Positions 45,653 to 56,999 of a DNA stretch of 64,000 bases are shown piece after piece. The stretch is from assembly GCF_000002425.4 (NCBI RefSeq), contig NC_037263.1, forward strand, positions 6,510,959 to 6,574,958. The letters run 5' to 3'. The translations under genes were made by a program, and so were the position numbers. The notes under the pieces are model-generated. The model was not told the origin of the DNA, searched no databases, and saw only the letters and a program-made list of their open reading frames with translations. Source of the stretch: Physcomitrium patens (Eukaryota; Streptophyta; Bryopsida; Funariales; Funariaceae). Position 1 is the stretch's first letter. Every line of letters starts with the position of its first letter.

Positions 45653-46646
45653 CATTTCTTTGTTCAGGATACAACGTCTTATCCATTGATTTTAGGACAA
45701 CCTTATATTACAGCAACACGGATGGAAACAAAAGTACTTAATGATGGTTCTACTTATGCAAGGGTACGTAGCGAGGATGGGAGGAAAGCTGTACAATTTC
45801 TAACAGTACCTCCTAATCATGAACGGAATCGAGATAGGTTGAGGGAGAAACCATTGCCAAAGATTGTTGAAGGATTTAAGGATTTTGGGGAGGTACCACT
45901 GTAAAGCAAGATTATAGAGGTACAAAAGAGGAGGTACTCTCGCGAGATGAAGGTGCCTTTGATGCGAGTTTTATTGGTATATTGGAGAATGGAAATATTA
46001 TGTATAAGAAAGTTGATGATTTTAAAAGAAAAGAAAGAAAAAGATTATATGATATTGATGGACAGTTACGCAAGATAGGTACATTGCAAGATGATGAGAG
46101 GATTTTGGGTGTTTATGAAGAAAATGGACTGGAAGATTCATTGGAATTGATTACATCTATTGGGTTAGGGGATAATGATAAGATTGTTGAGATTCATTCG
46201 AGAGAGGTTTATACCATGCTTGAATCTTTTCAAGCACCAGAAGTCACAGTAGAGACGAGATATAAAACGGCAGATAAGAAGGTAAAGCCTGTTGTCGGAC
46301 CATTACCTGAAGATTCTAAAGAACAAATGGGAGAAGCATCAAAAGAAGCAAGTTTAAGAGATCCAATGAGTATTGGACATCAGTTTACTAAAGAGACTTT
46401 TGAAGAATTGAAGATTGGTTCTGATGGTTCTTTATTGCCGGAGGAAATTACTTGCTTCAAAAAGATGTTGGCTAAACAAGGTAGATCATTTGCCTTTGAA
46501 TCTCATGAAATTGGGTGTGTGGATCCAAATATTGTAACACCTATGGTTATCTTCACTGTACCACATGTACCTTGGAATTTAAGACCGATTCGAGTACCGA
46601 GGGCACATTTATCTAAATTGGTTGAGCTATTAAAAAAAAGATAAAG
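45653..46646 (+). pseudogene. B copy 1, protease C-terminus and pol linker
   Basis: LILGQPYITATRMETKVL (45686-45740) is the second retropepsin signature. It is followed by a linker with stops at 45902 and between 45904 and 45982. The open piece 45982-46644 leads into RT: R-P-I-R-V-P-R-A-H-L-S-K-L-V-E-L-L-K-K, which is the usual segment just before the RT fingers. A stop with slippery-looking A-runs (46630-46646) separates it from RT. Confidence 0.7.
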
Positions 46647-47497
46647 ATGAAAATATTGGAACCTTCATTTGCGCCGTATTTTAGTCGATGGTTTACGGTA
46701 CCTAAGAAGAATGGGTCACTACGGTTTATTCAAGATATGCAACCGGTGAATGCAGTAACTGTCAGAAATACAGGAATTGGACCTATTGTAGATGAATTTG
46801 TTGAGGCATTTGCTGGAAGGGCGATCTATTCAATGGGTGACTTGTATTCAGGTTATGATCAATTTCAACTTGCCGAAGGAAGTAGAGATATGACAACAAT
46901 GAGGACACCACTTGGATTGGTTAGAATGTGCACTCTTCCTCAAGGCACGACCAACTCAGTTACGCATATGATGAATGGGATGAATAAGGTATTGAGAGAT
47001 TTTATTCTGAAAAAGACTATGCCTTTTCTGAATGATGTTCCTATAAAAGGGTGTAGAGAAGGAGACAAGGATGAAACTTTGGATACGAGGGGATGTTGCA
47101 AATATGTTGTTGATCATATACAAGATTGTGAAAAGATTTTAACTCGGCTTGGAGAAGTTCATCTTACATTATCGGGTATGAAGTCCGTATTTGGAGTACG
47201 AGAGGTTGTAATTGTTGGACATTTATGTGGATCTTACGGAAGAAAACCAGTTCGACTAAAGTTGATGCAATTGGAAGGATGAAAGAGGATTGTGATTCTT
47301 TAATAGAAATTCGCAGGTTTTTGGGTGCATGTGTATTTTATCGAATCTGGATCCTTCATTTTGCTCACATAGCGGATCCATTATATGAACTGTTACGTAA
47401 GGGTTACCGATTTAAATGGAAAGAAAGGCATATTCAGGCAATGCAAAGATTGAAGAAATTATTGATGTCACCTCCAATATTGAGGAAGGTTGATTAA
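46647..47497 (+). pseudogene. B copy 1, reverse transcriptase
   Basis: RT motifs in order: F-T-V-P-K-K-N-G-S-L-R-F-I-Q-D, the palm (I-Y-S-M-G-D-L-Y-S-G-Y-D-Q-F), L-P-Q-G-T-T-N-S-V-T-H-M and the active site F-L-N-D at 47025-47036 (F-L-D-D expected; a G to A change). The downstream thumb reads L-S-G-M-K-S-V-F-G-V and V-G-H-L-C-G-S-Y-G-R-K-P. One frameshift near 47250 moves the connection to another frame (I-R-R-F-L-G-A-C-V-F-Y-R). The RT type is clearly distinct from the chromoviruses around it. Confidence 0.75.
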
Positions 47498-47958
47498 AAG
47501 TGCAATAGACCAGTGATTCTTACTGTGGACGCTAGTCCAATTGCCATCGGATGGGCTGTGGGCCAAGATGATTCCAGTGGGAATAGATTTGCAGTTCGGT
47601 TTGGAGCTAAAGTTTTAAGTATTCGTCACCGTGCATATTCGCAAGTCAAAAGAGAACTTTGGAGAGTCATTTCGGCTATGAAAGCTGAAAAGGACTATTT
47701 GATTGGGCAATAGTAGTAATTGAAACAGATTGCTTGCCATTGCTTGGAATGATTATTAACTGTTCAACGCCAAATATTACAATGTTGAGATGGATTGCTT
47801 ATATTAAGTCACTAAATCCAGAATTTAAGCATATCACTGGGAAGAACAATTTAGTAGCAGACATGCTATCTCGAGCAAGATACAAGAAGGAGGACGAAAT
47901 GGTTGAAGACATTGATGACGTCGGATTGAAATTTTATTCAATATCAAATCTCAACTGA
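47498..47958 (+). pseudogene. B copy 1, RNase H
   Basis: V-I-L-T-V-D-A-S-P-I-A-I-G-W-A-V-G-Q-D (47513-47570), R-F-G-A-K-V-L-S-I-R-H-R-A-Y-S-Q-V-K-R-E-L-W (catalytic E) and, after a stop at 47713, L-P-L-L-G-M and then N-L-V-A-D-M-L-S-R-A-R (47850-47885), the usual D-x-L-S-R end. The segment between stop and next frame shows the E-T-D-C motif out of frame (about 47724). Confidence 0.7.
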
Positions 47959-48420
47959 GAAGACAAGCTATTTCTTGAAGAATCTTATGAAGGAGAATTA
48001 TTGGATATTGGTCATTACTTGAATACCTTGACTAAGCAAGAGAATTGGTCTACAAAAAAATTCAAACAAATAAGAAAAAAAATATATGGATTTTTACTTC
48101 GAGATGGATTCTTATGGAAGAGACCAAAGAAAGGAATTGAGATGCCACAGCGAGTGATAGGCAAAAAGAAAGAAAAACTAAAATTATTAAAGGAGTTTCA
48201 TGATAGTTTATGGGCAGGGCATAGAGGAATCTGGGCTACTTTTGCTAAACTCAAGGAACGATATTGGTGGAAAAATATGTATCGAGATGTGCTCTCATTT
48301 GTAGAGTCATGTGAAATCTGTCAATCATATTCTAATATCCGACATCGAGATGGTGTTCATCCTACGTATCCTCTCACTATTCATTTTAAATGGTTTGTTG
48401 ATTTGGTTATTATACCGGCT
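47959..48420 (+). pseudogene. B copy 1, integrase, truncated in the core
   Basis: One frame from 48001 holds the zinc-binding H-x-S-L-W-A-G-H-R-G and C-E-I-C-Q-S-Y-S pair (H near 48201 and 48216; Cys near 48311 and 48320) and the start of the core, F-K-W-F-V-D-L-V-I-I-P. It then runs straight into the last 185 bases of the LTR at about 48421. The remaining catalytic residues, the polypurine tract and most of the 3' LTR are deleted. The join is in GGGGCAAAAAGGACTT, resembling TGGGACAAAAAAGACTT in the LTR (43275-43292). Confidence 0.75.
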
Positions 48421-48605
48421 GGGGCAAAAAGGACTTCAACAAGCAGTCGAATGGCATCCGTATAGATTTACGGTGTATTTTTGCAGTCGTTTATATTCTG
48501 GCAGTCAAAAACTGATAGACTGCTTGACTATCGGCGAATCTCCATACTACCTTCTATAGCGAGATGCCCGACGCGTTCTCGAGCAGGAAAGCACGTAATA
48601 CGACA
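48421..48605 (+). repeat. B copy 1, 3' LTR remnant
   Basis: Matches 43277-43461, ending GTAATACGACA. Confidence 0.85.
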
Positions 48606-48610
48606 ACATT

Positions 48611-48781
48611 TCTAATCCATAAAGTCAATTAAAGACACCTATGAAATCAAAGCAGTATCTATACAGCTTCTAGGAAGCTTTCATATCAAATACTATAGAA
48701 TTAACTTACTTTTACTTACTTTTATTTACTTCTACCTATTTGTATATGTAACTACTGGCTTACATGAGTTTGTCTGTGATA
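48611..48781 (-). repeat. A 3' LTR, inner part
   Basis: Continues 41843-42232 after B and matches 54438-54607. It ends GTGATA (for GTGACA) at 48781. A minus-strand purine tract AGAAGAAGGGATAA adjoins it at 48782-48795, in the place of the polypurine tract. Confidence 0.8.
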
Positions 48782-48822
48782 TTATCCCTTCTTCTAGGGA
48801 AGAGTTCCATGAAGAGCAATCA

Positions 48823-49245
48823 TCATATGTTGAAGAAATATATGATGCGACAAATTGTATTTGTCACATACTCTGATCTTTGTTCTCTTCGAAGATAATT
48901 GATAGGGCCTCTCAACCATTGGTACTGTCCCATACCAAGGCAGGAAGACCACCGAGTTATTTGATCATTGTTGAGGCCTTCATAATTTCCTTCGAATAGA
49001 ATATTTGGAACACCATCAAGAATTGTTCCTACCTCTAACAAAATCACCAAACATCGAGAGTGCCTTTCCAAGTTGTAATACCAAACGAGTTATATCTTGC
49101 CATCTATTCGAGGAAGAACATGTCGTTTTTGAAGATCTTCATCTCGATTGCATTGTCTTGAAGGTTGTGCCAATCATAATATCTTGTCTGACAGGTCAGC
49201 AAATAAAGGCTCTTGAGTCAAATCCACAGGTTGGTGGTTCTCCAT
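48823..49245 (-). pseudogene. extra ORF downstream of pol (A copy)
   Basis: The minus-strand ATG at 49245 opens MENHQPVDLTQEPLFADLS. After two stops the frame is open for 82 codons (49071-48823), with I-L-F-E-G-N-Y-E-G-L-N-N-D-Q-I-T-R-W and Q-Y-Q-W-L-R-G-P-I-N-Y-L. About 140 codons in all, the best preserved of the three copies. No known domain is recognised. It lies on the pol strand between chromodomain and 3' LTR, where some plant gypsy elements carry an additional ORF. Confidence 0.5.
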
Positions 49246-49374
49246 CTTTTAAGGGTCACAACTACAAAGAAGCTACAAACAAGGATTGAAAGTAAAATGT
49301 TATCTTACTTAGATGTTGTTTCTTTTATAAAGATGGTTTTCATCTTGATTCTGATGGATGTCATTGATGAAAAG

Positions 49375-49515
49375 CCTCTACTACCTTTGTTGCATTTACA
49401 AGATTCTTTACTGGCTCCCATGTGCATTCACTAATATCATATCCATGCAAATAGATAAGATATTCCAATTTATTTCAGTGCCATCTTGAATCTAAAACTT
49501 CTTCCACTTCAAACT
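49375..49515 (-). pseudogene. A chromodomain
   Basis: Minus-strand reading gives E-V-E-E-V-L-D-S-R-W-H, N-K-L-E-Y-L-I-Y-L-H-G-Y-D-I-S, C-T-W-E-P-V-K-N-L and A-T-K-V-V-E-A-F-H, the full chromodomain pattern including the W-E-P aromatic segment. It is open over its length. Confidence 0.8.
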
Positions 49516-50746
49516 CTTCATTATTGTCTATTTCTATAAGAGGAGGTGGAGCTTGTCATCTTCTTGATATGTCCACTATCTTGTATGGTTCAAGAAGAGA
49601 CATGTTGAATACTAAATAGATTTTCATTGACTTTGGTAGATGTAAACAATATGCAATTGGATTGATTTGTGTAGAAATATAAAATGGTCCAAGCTTTTGA
49701 TAGTCCAACTTGTCACAAGGACGAGTAGTCTTGATATTGTGATGAAGTAACTATATCTTATCACCCAAGTAGAATGGTAGTTGTTCCTTTCGATAGACAT
49801 CCGTATTGACCTTTTGTTATTCTTGAGCTTCTTTTGACTACACCTTCATCATTGCATGTAGCTTTGACAAATGAATAGTCAAATCTTTCGCAGCATGATT
49901 ATCAACTTTTATAAAATCAAAAGTATCAAGTCGTGGATGATAATTATAATTAAGAAAGAAAGGTGTTTGTTTTGTAGAAGAATATATCGTGTTATTGTAA
50001 GTAAACTCTGTCAATGGCAAAAGGGTTGTCCAATCATCTTATTGGTAGTTAATGATACATCTTAAATATTGCTTCAAAAATTGATTAACACGCTCTATTT
50101 GTCCATGAATTTGAAGATGAAATACCAAAGGTAGTTTTATATCTACTTCTAGAATCTTGAAAAGAATCCACCAAAATCTTGATACAAATTGAGTTCCCCT
50201 ATCTGATATAATATCCTTGGGTAATCTATGATAGCGATAGATATTGTCAAGAAAGTGCTTAGTAGTTTTTTCACCTGTGATAGATTTTGTACATGATATA
50301 AAATGTGCCATCTTAGTAAAATGATCTACTATCACGAATAAAGAGTCATAAGAAGATAAGATTGGAAGATCCATGATGAAGTCCATAGAAACAGAAGACC
50401 ATGGTTGTTCTGGAATGGGTAATGGCTGAAGAAGTCCAAAAGGTCGATGACGAGGAGTTTTTGATCTTGAGCAAACATCACATGATTGTATAAAATCTTT
50501 GACTGCCTTCCACATTTGAGGCCACCAAAAATACTTAGATATCAGCTCCAAAGTCTTATTGTATCCAAAATGTCTTGCTGCTGGGAAGTCGTGACGAGCT
50601 TGAAGAATACGTAAATGTGCTCTTTCTTCTAGAACATATGGGCATTGTTCAAAATAGTGTAGGTTGTTCTTAAATTCGAATTTAGAGGGATCATGAGATT
50701 TAGAAGAATTATTCTTGATATCATGAAGAAGAGGGTCTGAAGACAT
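49516..50746 (-). pseudogene. A integrase (nearly open, with stops at the C-terminus)
   Basis: The 235-codon frame 50746-50039 covers the zinc-binding domain (A-R-H-D-F-P-A-A-R-H, then S-C-D-V-C-S-R) and the catalytic core: first D in S-M-D-F-I-M-D-L, second D in I-S-D-R-G-T-Q-F, and E in Q-I-E-R-V-N-Q-F. All three D, D, E positions are present. A short second frame (50020-49838) holds the following F-T-Y-N-N-T-I-Y-S-S-T segment, and the C-terminal domain follows with breaks. The integrase is broken only in its C-terminal half. Confidence 0.8.
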
Positions 50747-52350
50747 ACTTAACTAGACTTGCTTGAAAAAAGTTAAATCAACAGTCAATGCTAATTTATT
50801 GCTTGAAGATGAAATTGCTCCAGCTTCAAGAGAATCATTCTTTGTTGCTCAAAAGCTGCATCTCCTTCTTTCGATGCAAGATAAGAATATCTAAATAAGG
50901 CATCAGACAAACCTTGATATTTTTCTAGCCAATAAGTGATGATGAACTCGAATCTGGATTAAGGCATATTCCAATGAGCTTGTCAATGATTTAATACGCG
51001 TGTTGACATGAAATACTTGAGGTTCTTGTGATCCGTATATACAATGACTGCACTGGAAGCACCTTCTAGATAATGATATCATTTTTGAAAAGAATCCACA
51101 ATTATAAGAAGTTCTTTGTCATGGATTTCATAATTAATATCTGTTGCTGAGAATTTTCTTGAATGAAAGGCTAATAGATGAAGTTTGTCATCTATTTCTA
51201 TTTGTGATAAAACTGCACCTAAAGCAAAGTCTCATGCATCAATTTCCAGAAAGAACGCTTTGAAAAAATCAACACAATGCAAGATTGGTGCAGAAACAAA
51301 CACTGTCTTCAAAGATTCAAAAGCAACTTCCACTTCTTGATTCCATTGGAGTTTGTTTTTACAAGTCAAACATGTAAATAGAGCTGCAACTCGAAAGAAG
51401 TCTTTGATGAAGATCTGATAGTAGTTGGCAAATTCCAAAAAGCATTGGACATCTCTTACCATTTTTGGGATCTTTCAATCTATAATAGTTTGAATTTTCT
51501 TAAGATCCATGATAAGTCCATCATTAGAAATGATGTAACCTAAAAAATCGACTTGAATAGTATGGAATACATACTTTTATATTTTGGCATAGAGTCCTAC
51601 ATCTCTTAATTTTTGTAACACATGACAAACATGAAGTTTATATTCTTCTGGATTTTTAGAATAGATCAAGATGTCGTCTAGATAACACAATACAAAATCA
51701 TCCAAAAACTCTCGAAAAACATCATTCATTAGATGTTAAAAAGCTGCAAGTACATTTGTAAGTCCAAAAGGCATGATGTTGTATTCAAAATGTCCATACC
51801 TAGTTCGAAACGCAATCTTCTATTGATTTCCTTCTTTAATGTGTACTAGATTGTATGCTTTCCAAAGATCTATTTTTGTATAGATCTTAGCTTGATTCAG
51901 CTGATCAAGAAGTCTAGATATTAATGGTAGTGGATATATGTTCTTGATGGTAATCTTGTTGATTCTTCGATAATCAACACACATCTGCAATGATCCATCT
52001 TTTTTCTTCACAAATAGAATTAAAGCTCCTATCGGAGATTTAGAATGGTGTATGAAATTCTTTGCTAGATTTTCTTCAATATACTCCTTGAGTTCAGTCA
52101 ATTCATTTTGTGATAAATTATAGATTGGTCCAAATGGTGGTTGTGCTCCTTCTTGAAGGTCAATTGAGTGATCATAAGGACGATGTTTTGGGATTATATC
52201 CGCAGTTTTTTTTTCAAATACATCTTGAAATTCTTGATATTGGATTGGAATGCAACTTAAAATCTTTCCACCAGTAAAAACAAGTGTGGCATAAATAATA
52301 TATGGTGATTCTTTCTTAGCAGCATGCAAAAAAGCTTTTGTACCTATAAA
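50747..52350 (-). pseudogene. A reverse transcriptase and RNase H
   Basis: RT fingers and palm (52473-51820) have F-V-K-K-K-D-G-S-L and C-V-D-Y-R. The catalytic Y-L-D-D at 51673-51684 is intact, the only intact one in the window. Connection and thumb (51462-51232) have F-L-E-F-A-N-Y-Y-Q. RNase H at about 51235-50880 has Y-E-I-H-D-K-E-L-L and V-Y-T-D-H-K-N-L-K-Y-F. A few single stops (for example near 51834 and 51480) break the frame. Confidence 0.8.
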
Positions 52351-52847
52351 CACGAGTTTAATTGAACTAAACTTATGACTCTCTACTTGATTATTTATAC
52401 TGTTAATTATACTTTTAAGAAAAGTAAGATTTGAGAAATCCAATCTATTTGAGGGTTGTATTTTTTTAACCATGATAAGCCTAAAATGACTAGATTAGAG
52501 GGAGATCTAATGATATTAAATACTACAAAGCTATTATGACCATTAATTATTACTTTTATAGGAAGGATTTTAGAAATAATATCTCTAGAAGACAATGGAC
52601 GACCATCTATGACTTCTACATGAACACGTTTAGTTTTCTTTACTAAAGATATGCTATATCTTTTAGTAAATTCTTCATCTAAGAAACACGGTGAGGCTCT
52701 TGAATCTAACAAGATAGAGGCTTTGTAATGTTTAGGTCCTAAAATAACATTTAATGTAAAACAAAGAGAGGGCTCTGGGGAGCGAATAGGACTTTTACTA
52801 GATGTTGTGCAAGGTTCCAACCGCACGGTCCCTATGTAATTGGACAA
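52351..52847 (-). pseudogene. A aspartic protease
   Basis: A 146-codon frame (52847-52407). L-L-D-S-R-A-S-P-C-F-L-D-E-E-F at the active site (glycine replaced by arginine), V-H-V-E-V-I-D-G-R-P-L, and I-I-R-S-P-S-N-L-V-I-L-G-L-S-W-L-K-K-Y-N-P-Q-I-D-W. It is open throughout, so apart from D-S-R-A it looks recent. It cleaves the polyprotein in related elements. Confidence 0.8.
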
Positions 52848-53838
52848 ATTTTTTTTCCAACATGCTATCTTCTTTAATCGCCATACTCCTCATTTTATGG
52901 TTATGTTGCTTCTTTGAATAATGTTGAGTATTGTCTTTAGGTTCTCCACAATATAAATATAATCTTTTTTGATGACGACGAGTCTTTTCATGTATAGTAA
53001 GAGGTTTGAAACGTATTATATCAATTTTTATATCCTCTATTTTTAAATGTATGTCTTAAGAAAGTGTTGGTGTTGCCATTGAATTATAGTAACGTTGAGG
53101 TTTACTTGTACGGTTCTCAGATTAATATTCAAAAAGGTGATTGTCACACTTCAAAGCAAAGTCAATTGCTTCACTCAATGTTTGAGGATTAGATAAGTTG
53201 AGCATTAATTATTTTACCACATATTATAATTTGTAGAAAAATTGGCTAATAAGTGCAGCATCATCCCATTTAATATCAGTTATAAGTTGTCAAAATTGTG
53301 AAGCATACAACGTTACTAATCGATTGCCTTGTCGTAAAATATGGATCTTATTGGTTGCAACACGAATTACATTATGTTCTCCATACATGGATCAAAATTC
53401 CACCAAAAAAGCCTTAACATTATCCAATATTGGATCTCGTCGTTCAAGAAAAGATGAAAACCATGATAAAGCTGAATCTGAAAGAAGCATACCAATGAAT
53501 CTAACTTGCCATGCTGGAGTTGGATAGCTTTGGAATTGAAGTTCAATCACAAGTTGCACTTAATTGATAAATCCTCGAAACTTGAATCTGGTACCATCAA
53601 ACTTCTCGGGTAGGATAAGTCTTGGTTCTCTAATATTTGAAGGACGTTCTACCATAGGAGAAAGGACATGGTTTGGTGTAGATATTGAAGCAGCTCCAAT
53701 CATTTCTATATCTTCACTTCCTGTCAATCTTGTTGCTCCTTGTGGTGGTAAATTGAGTTGATGCATCACAAGCATTAACTCCTTCAATTGCTCTTATATT
53801 TGTGCCATTGTACTCTTCATTTCAACAAGTTCTGCCAT
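52848..53838 (-). pseudogene. A gag (decayed)
   Basis: The start is the minus-strand ATG at 53838 (MAELVEMKSTMAQ). A stop follows at codon 15, then M-H-Q-L-N-L-P-P-Q-G-A-T-R-L and L-P-E-K-F-D-G-T-R-F-K-F-R-G-F (53787-53560). Capsid and knuckle motifs continue with breaks to about 52870. About 210 bases of untranslated leader separate it from the LTR. Confidence 0.7.
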
Positions 53839-54050
53839 GATAACACTTAGAAAACAAAAGATGTATAATATCACTGAAGACAAATAGAAGAGAGGACTTG
53901 AGAACAAAAAAAATACTAAGAACAATATCAATTTAAAAGAGGGTAATCTGTAACTTCTAATATGCTTATATCTTATCAAGAAAAAGATGTAATCTACTAT
54001 TAATCAAGATTAGACAAAACTCTGATATTATAGGTGTACTCTTATCAATC

Positions 54051-54607
54051 TGTCAAGGATAAGAACTCGATAAAAAAGAAATTCAGTCAAGTGAGTCTTC
54101 ACTCAAAAAAAGGTAATAAAATATAAATAAATAAGTATGTATATTAAAAGACAAATTGGAATGGCTATTGCCAAAAGACAAGAAAACTAGAGACCTTGAA
54201 ACTAGACTGGAAGCAAGAAAAGAGTTGACAAGAATGAAGAAGGCTTCACTCTTGTCTTTATATAGACTATCTAACTAAAGGCTAAATGGCAACATTCTAT
54301 AGGACTTCTAATATGTGTTGACTCTGTAAACATGCCTTGACTTACAAGGCAAGTTTTTCTACATATAGGCCACATTGTTAGCTTGGTCTTCAAACTAACA
54401 ACATGTGTGGCACATGGCCAATTTGTTGACCACGTTTCTAATCCATAAAGTCAATTAAAGACACCTATGAAGTCAAAGCAGCATCTATAAAGCTTTTAGG
54501 AAGCTTTCATATCAAATATTATAGAATTAAGTTACTTTTACCTATTTTTACTTACTTCTATCTATTTGTATATGTAATTATTGGCTTACATGAGTATGTC
54601 CGTGACA
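54051..54607 (-). repeat. A 5' LTR
   Basis: A 557-bp LTR beginning (plus strand) TGTCAAGG and ending GTCCGTGACA. It matches the two halves of the 3' LTR and, inverted, the D LTRs. A TATA-like TATATAAAG lies on the minus strand near 54256-54264. Confidence 0.85.
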
Positions 54608-54612
54608 GGTGC

Positions 54613-54650
54613 CCAAAGCATTCTCAAGCAAGACTTTATATATTATAACA
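54613..54650 (+). repeat. C2 LTR, terminal part
   Basis: CCCAAAGCATTCTC to ATTATAACA completes the C2 LTR after A. It matches the inverted start of C1 (13499-13536). Confidence 0.7.
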
Positions 54651-56999
54651 CCGTCTTGTTGTCCAAGAATTCTATAACTAGCGATGGTTGGAGGTCACTG
54701 TAGAATTTTGTTCTCATCGTGGTGAAGGTGACATCTTTTGTGTGTTGATGTCAATTGAGATGTTTTTTTTATTAAAAAATTTAAATTAGGATTAGTATAG
54801 TCATTGGATGAGATGACTTGAAAGTTTTCATTTGAATTGTTTGAGGAAGGGGTTCAGAAGTAGCTTTTATTTGTATTCTTAAGAAGAAGCAATATACACT
54901 TTGGACATACTTTGGATAATGTGGACATCATGAAACTCGTAAAAGAGAGGATGAGTGTTAATGTTGATTCTAGTGCTCGTATTCATATTTGCACAATTAG
55001 TATTTTATAAGAACTAATCATTTTTTATATTCACAGATTAGGTGTTTTAATTTTTTTTTTGGTAAGATTGGTTTGTGACCATAAAAATCTTAGTAGAAGA
55101 ATATTGAGTCAAAAAATTGTCCTTGAATTTCCCTCTTTAGATTTTTTTTGTTCTTTTTGTTTGTTTTTAATTTTTTGTTAGCTTGAACGTTCTTCATTGG
55201 ACATATTATGAAAGTAGTTAAATGTTTAGCTAGGCAGGTTTTTTGATTCAATATAAGTTTGCAAATAATTAGGTAGCATTCAATTGACTATGTGTGTGTC
55301 TTTCAGCATTTAATGCTTGATCAAGTTGCAATTGCCTAGACGGAGAAAGGAGCACCAACTCCCAAGTCACACGTAAGCATAACAACAACTTAAGCATGCC
55401 AATACATTCTTTTTTTATGCAATGATGGAAGCTAAAATTCCATGCTTTGTTGTTCCTCAATATCCGATGCATTCTTGAATGTCGCAAATTAGAGTTTCAA
55501 GCACAGAGCAGATAATAATTCTTCTAGGAGATTGAAATGATGCTAGTCATTGGAAGTCAATACACTTGATCTTTTCATTATATCTACAATGAAAGGAATG
55601 TGATTGATCGACAAAAGTGTTGTACAAGATAATTGTGTTGAAGTAGATGTATTATATGGAATGTGATTAATGCAATAATCGCAATAACTACTAGTGTGCA
55701 TTCAAATTACTTTCAAATACTTGTACCATTACATAATCATTTGCTGTATAATTTATTTCGGACAAGTAAGCACTACAAGACCTTGACAAAGCAAGTACTC
55801 TTGTTTGGTTTAGAGGTTTGTTTTTTCTAGTCACAGTTGCAAAAGCCATTCATACTTTCCTTCACATGATTTGACTATGCATAGCCTGACAACTTCTCAT
55901 GCTATATAAGTATGTATTATGATTAGATTGAAAAAAAATCAATCAACATTATACATTTCATGTAATTATATCAGTGTGATTATTTGATTATCCATCACAA
56001 TTGCAATTTAAGAATAGACAGAAAAATACAAAAAATATTAAAATTGCTGAAATTTCTTGAAGCTAAATACAAAACTTTTATACATCATAATAGTCAAATA
56101 TTTATATAATATTTGGATGTATATGTATTGTTGTTCTCATTGTGTTCAAGCTTCAATTTACTAAAGTAATTGAACTAATAGAGGTAGGTTTGAACACAGG
56201 GAAAGACTGGTTATATGAATTGGATCTATTAGTGTCACAATTGACTGTACTCTAGCTATCTGAAATCAATTATCAAACTACAAAACACCAACGCTTACTA
56301 CTTCCATCTTAATTCAATACATAATCCATTCTACGACTATCAATTCAACAATACTTCCATATTCTTATCAATTCATCTTCCACTTACTCTCTTTGTAATT
56401 TATTTATATTCAATTATTGATCTCCAGCTTATCTATTGTATTCATTTTCTCAATTCATCACACAAAATTCAATATCTTCACTTTAACAAAACATAATTTG
56501 ATAATCTCAATTCTATAGATCTTTTCCAAAATGATCAGTCCAAAATCATATTCCACAATATTCTAATCACAGTTTCAACAATATTTCTCTCAATCATAAT
56601 TCTTTATAAGAAAAACAAAAAGAGGTAGCACCAAGCTTACTCCGGCTTACGACTCTTAATCTGGGTCTCGATCTCTCTTTCTTTAACTTCTTTATCCTAC
56701 CCAAAAGATGAATCATCAGTCAGGGGATTCAAAAGGTTATGATCCTTTGAATTCTTAATCATTTATTCTACTAACATCCTACTGTTAGCAACTAAAGTGC
56801 CTAATCAACAATTTAATTCTCAAGGTTGTCAATAACCAACCAGTAACTTATCACAAATTATATTTATCTATTCTACATAGTCTCACTCCTAATTGTGCAA
56901 CGTCTTCGCAAACATTATTTAGTTTTAACTTATAAAGATGTAGCAGCGTATATCTTAGAAGTTATTCTCCCTAAAACTGGCATATTGGTCCGTATTAAA
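54651..56999. other. unassigned sequence
   Basis: About 2.3 kb without a recognisable gene, LTR edge or match elsewhere in the window. Frames are short and AT-rich. It may contain the flank of the C2/H insertion and the 3' region of element L. Confidence 0.4.

Larger units (their letters stand above)
42237..48605 (+). mobile_element. element B, copy 1, inserted in the A 3' LTR
   Basis: A 6.4-kb plus-strand gypsy element with a complete 5' LTR, gag, protease, RT, RNase H, start of integrase and only the last 185 bases of the 3' LTR. Terminal TGTTGTAAC...GTAATACGACA. Target duplication ACGTT (42228-42232) and ACATT (48606-48610), with four extra bases GTTG at the left join. Composition and motifs differ from all other elements here. 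A second copy starts at 61392. Confidence 0.85.
41843..54607 (-). mobile_element. element A, chromovirus inserted in the C2 LTR
   Basis: Minus-strand element with LTRs at 54051-54607 (5') and 41843-42232 plus 48611-48781 (3', split by B), flanked by GGTGT (41838-41842) and GGTGC (54608-54612). Without B it is about 6.4 kb. It has gag, protease, RT, RNase H, integrase, chromodomain and an extra ORF in standard order, and is the best preserved chromovirus here. Confidence 0.85.
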
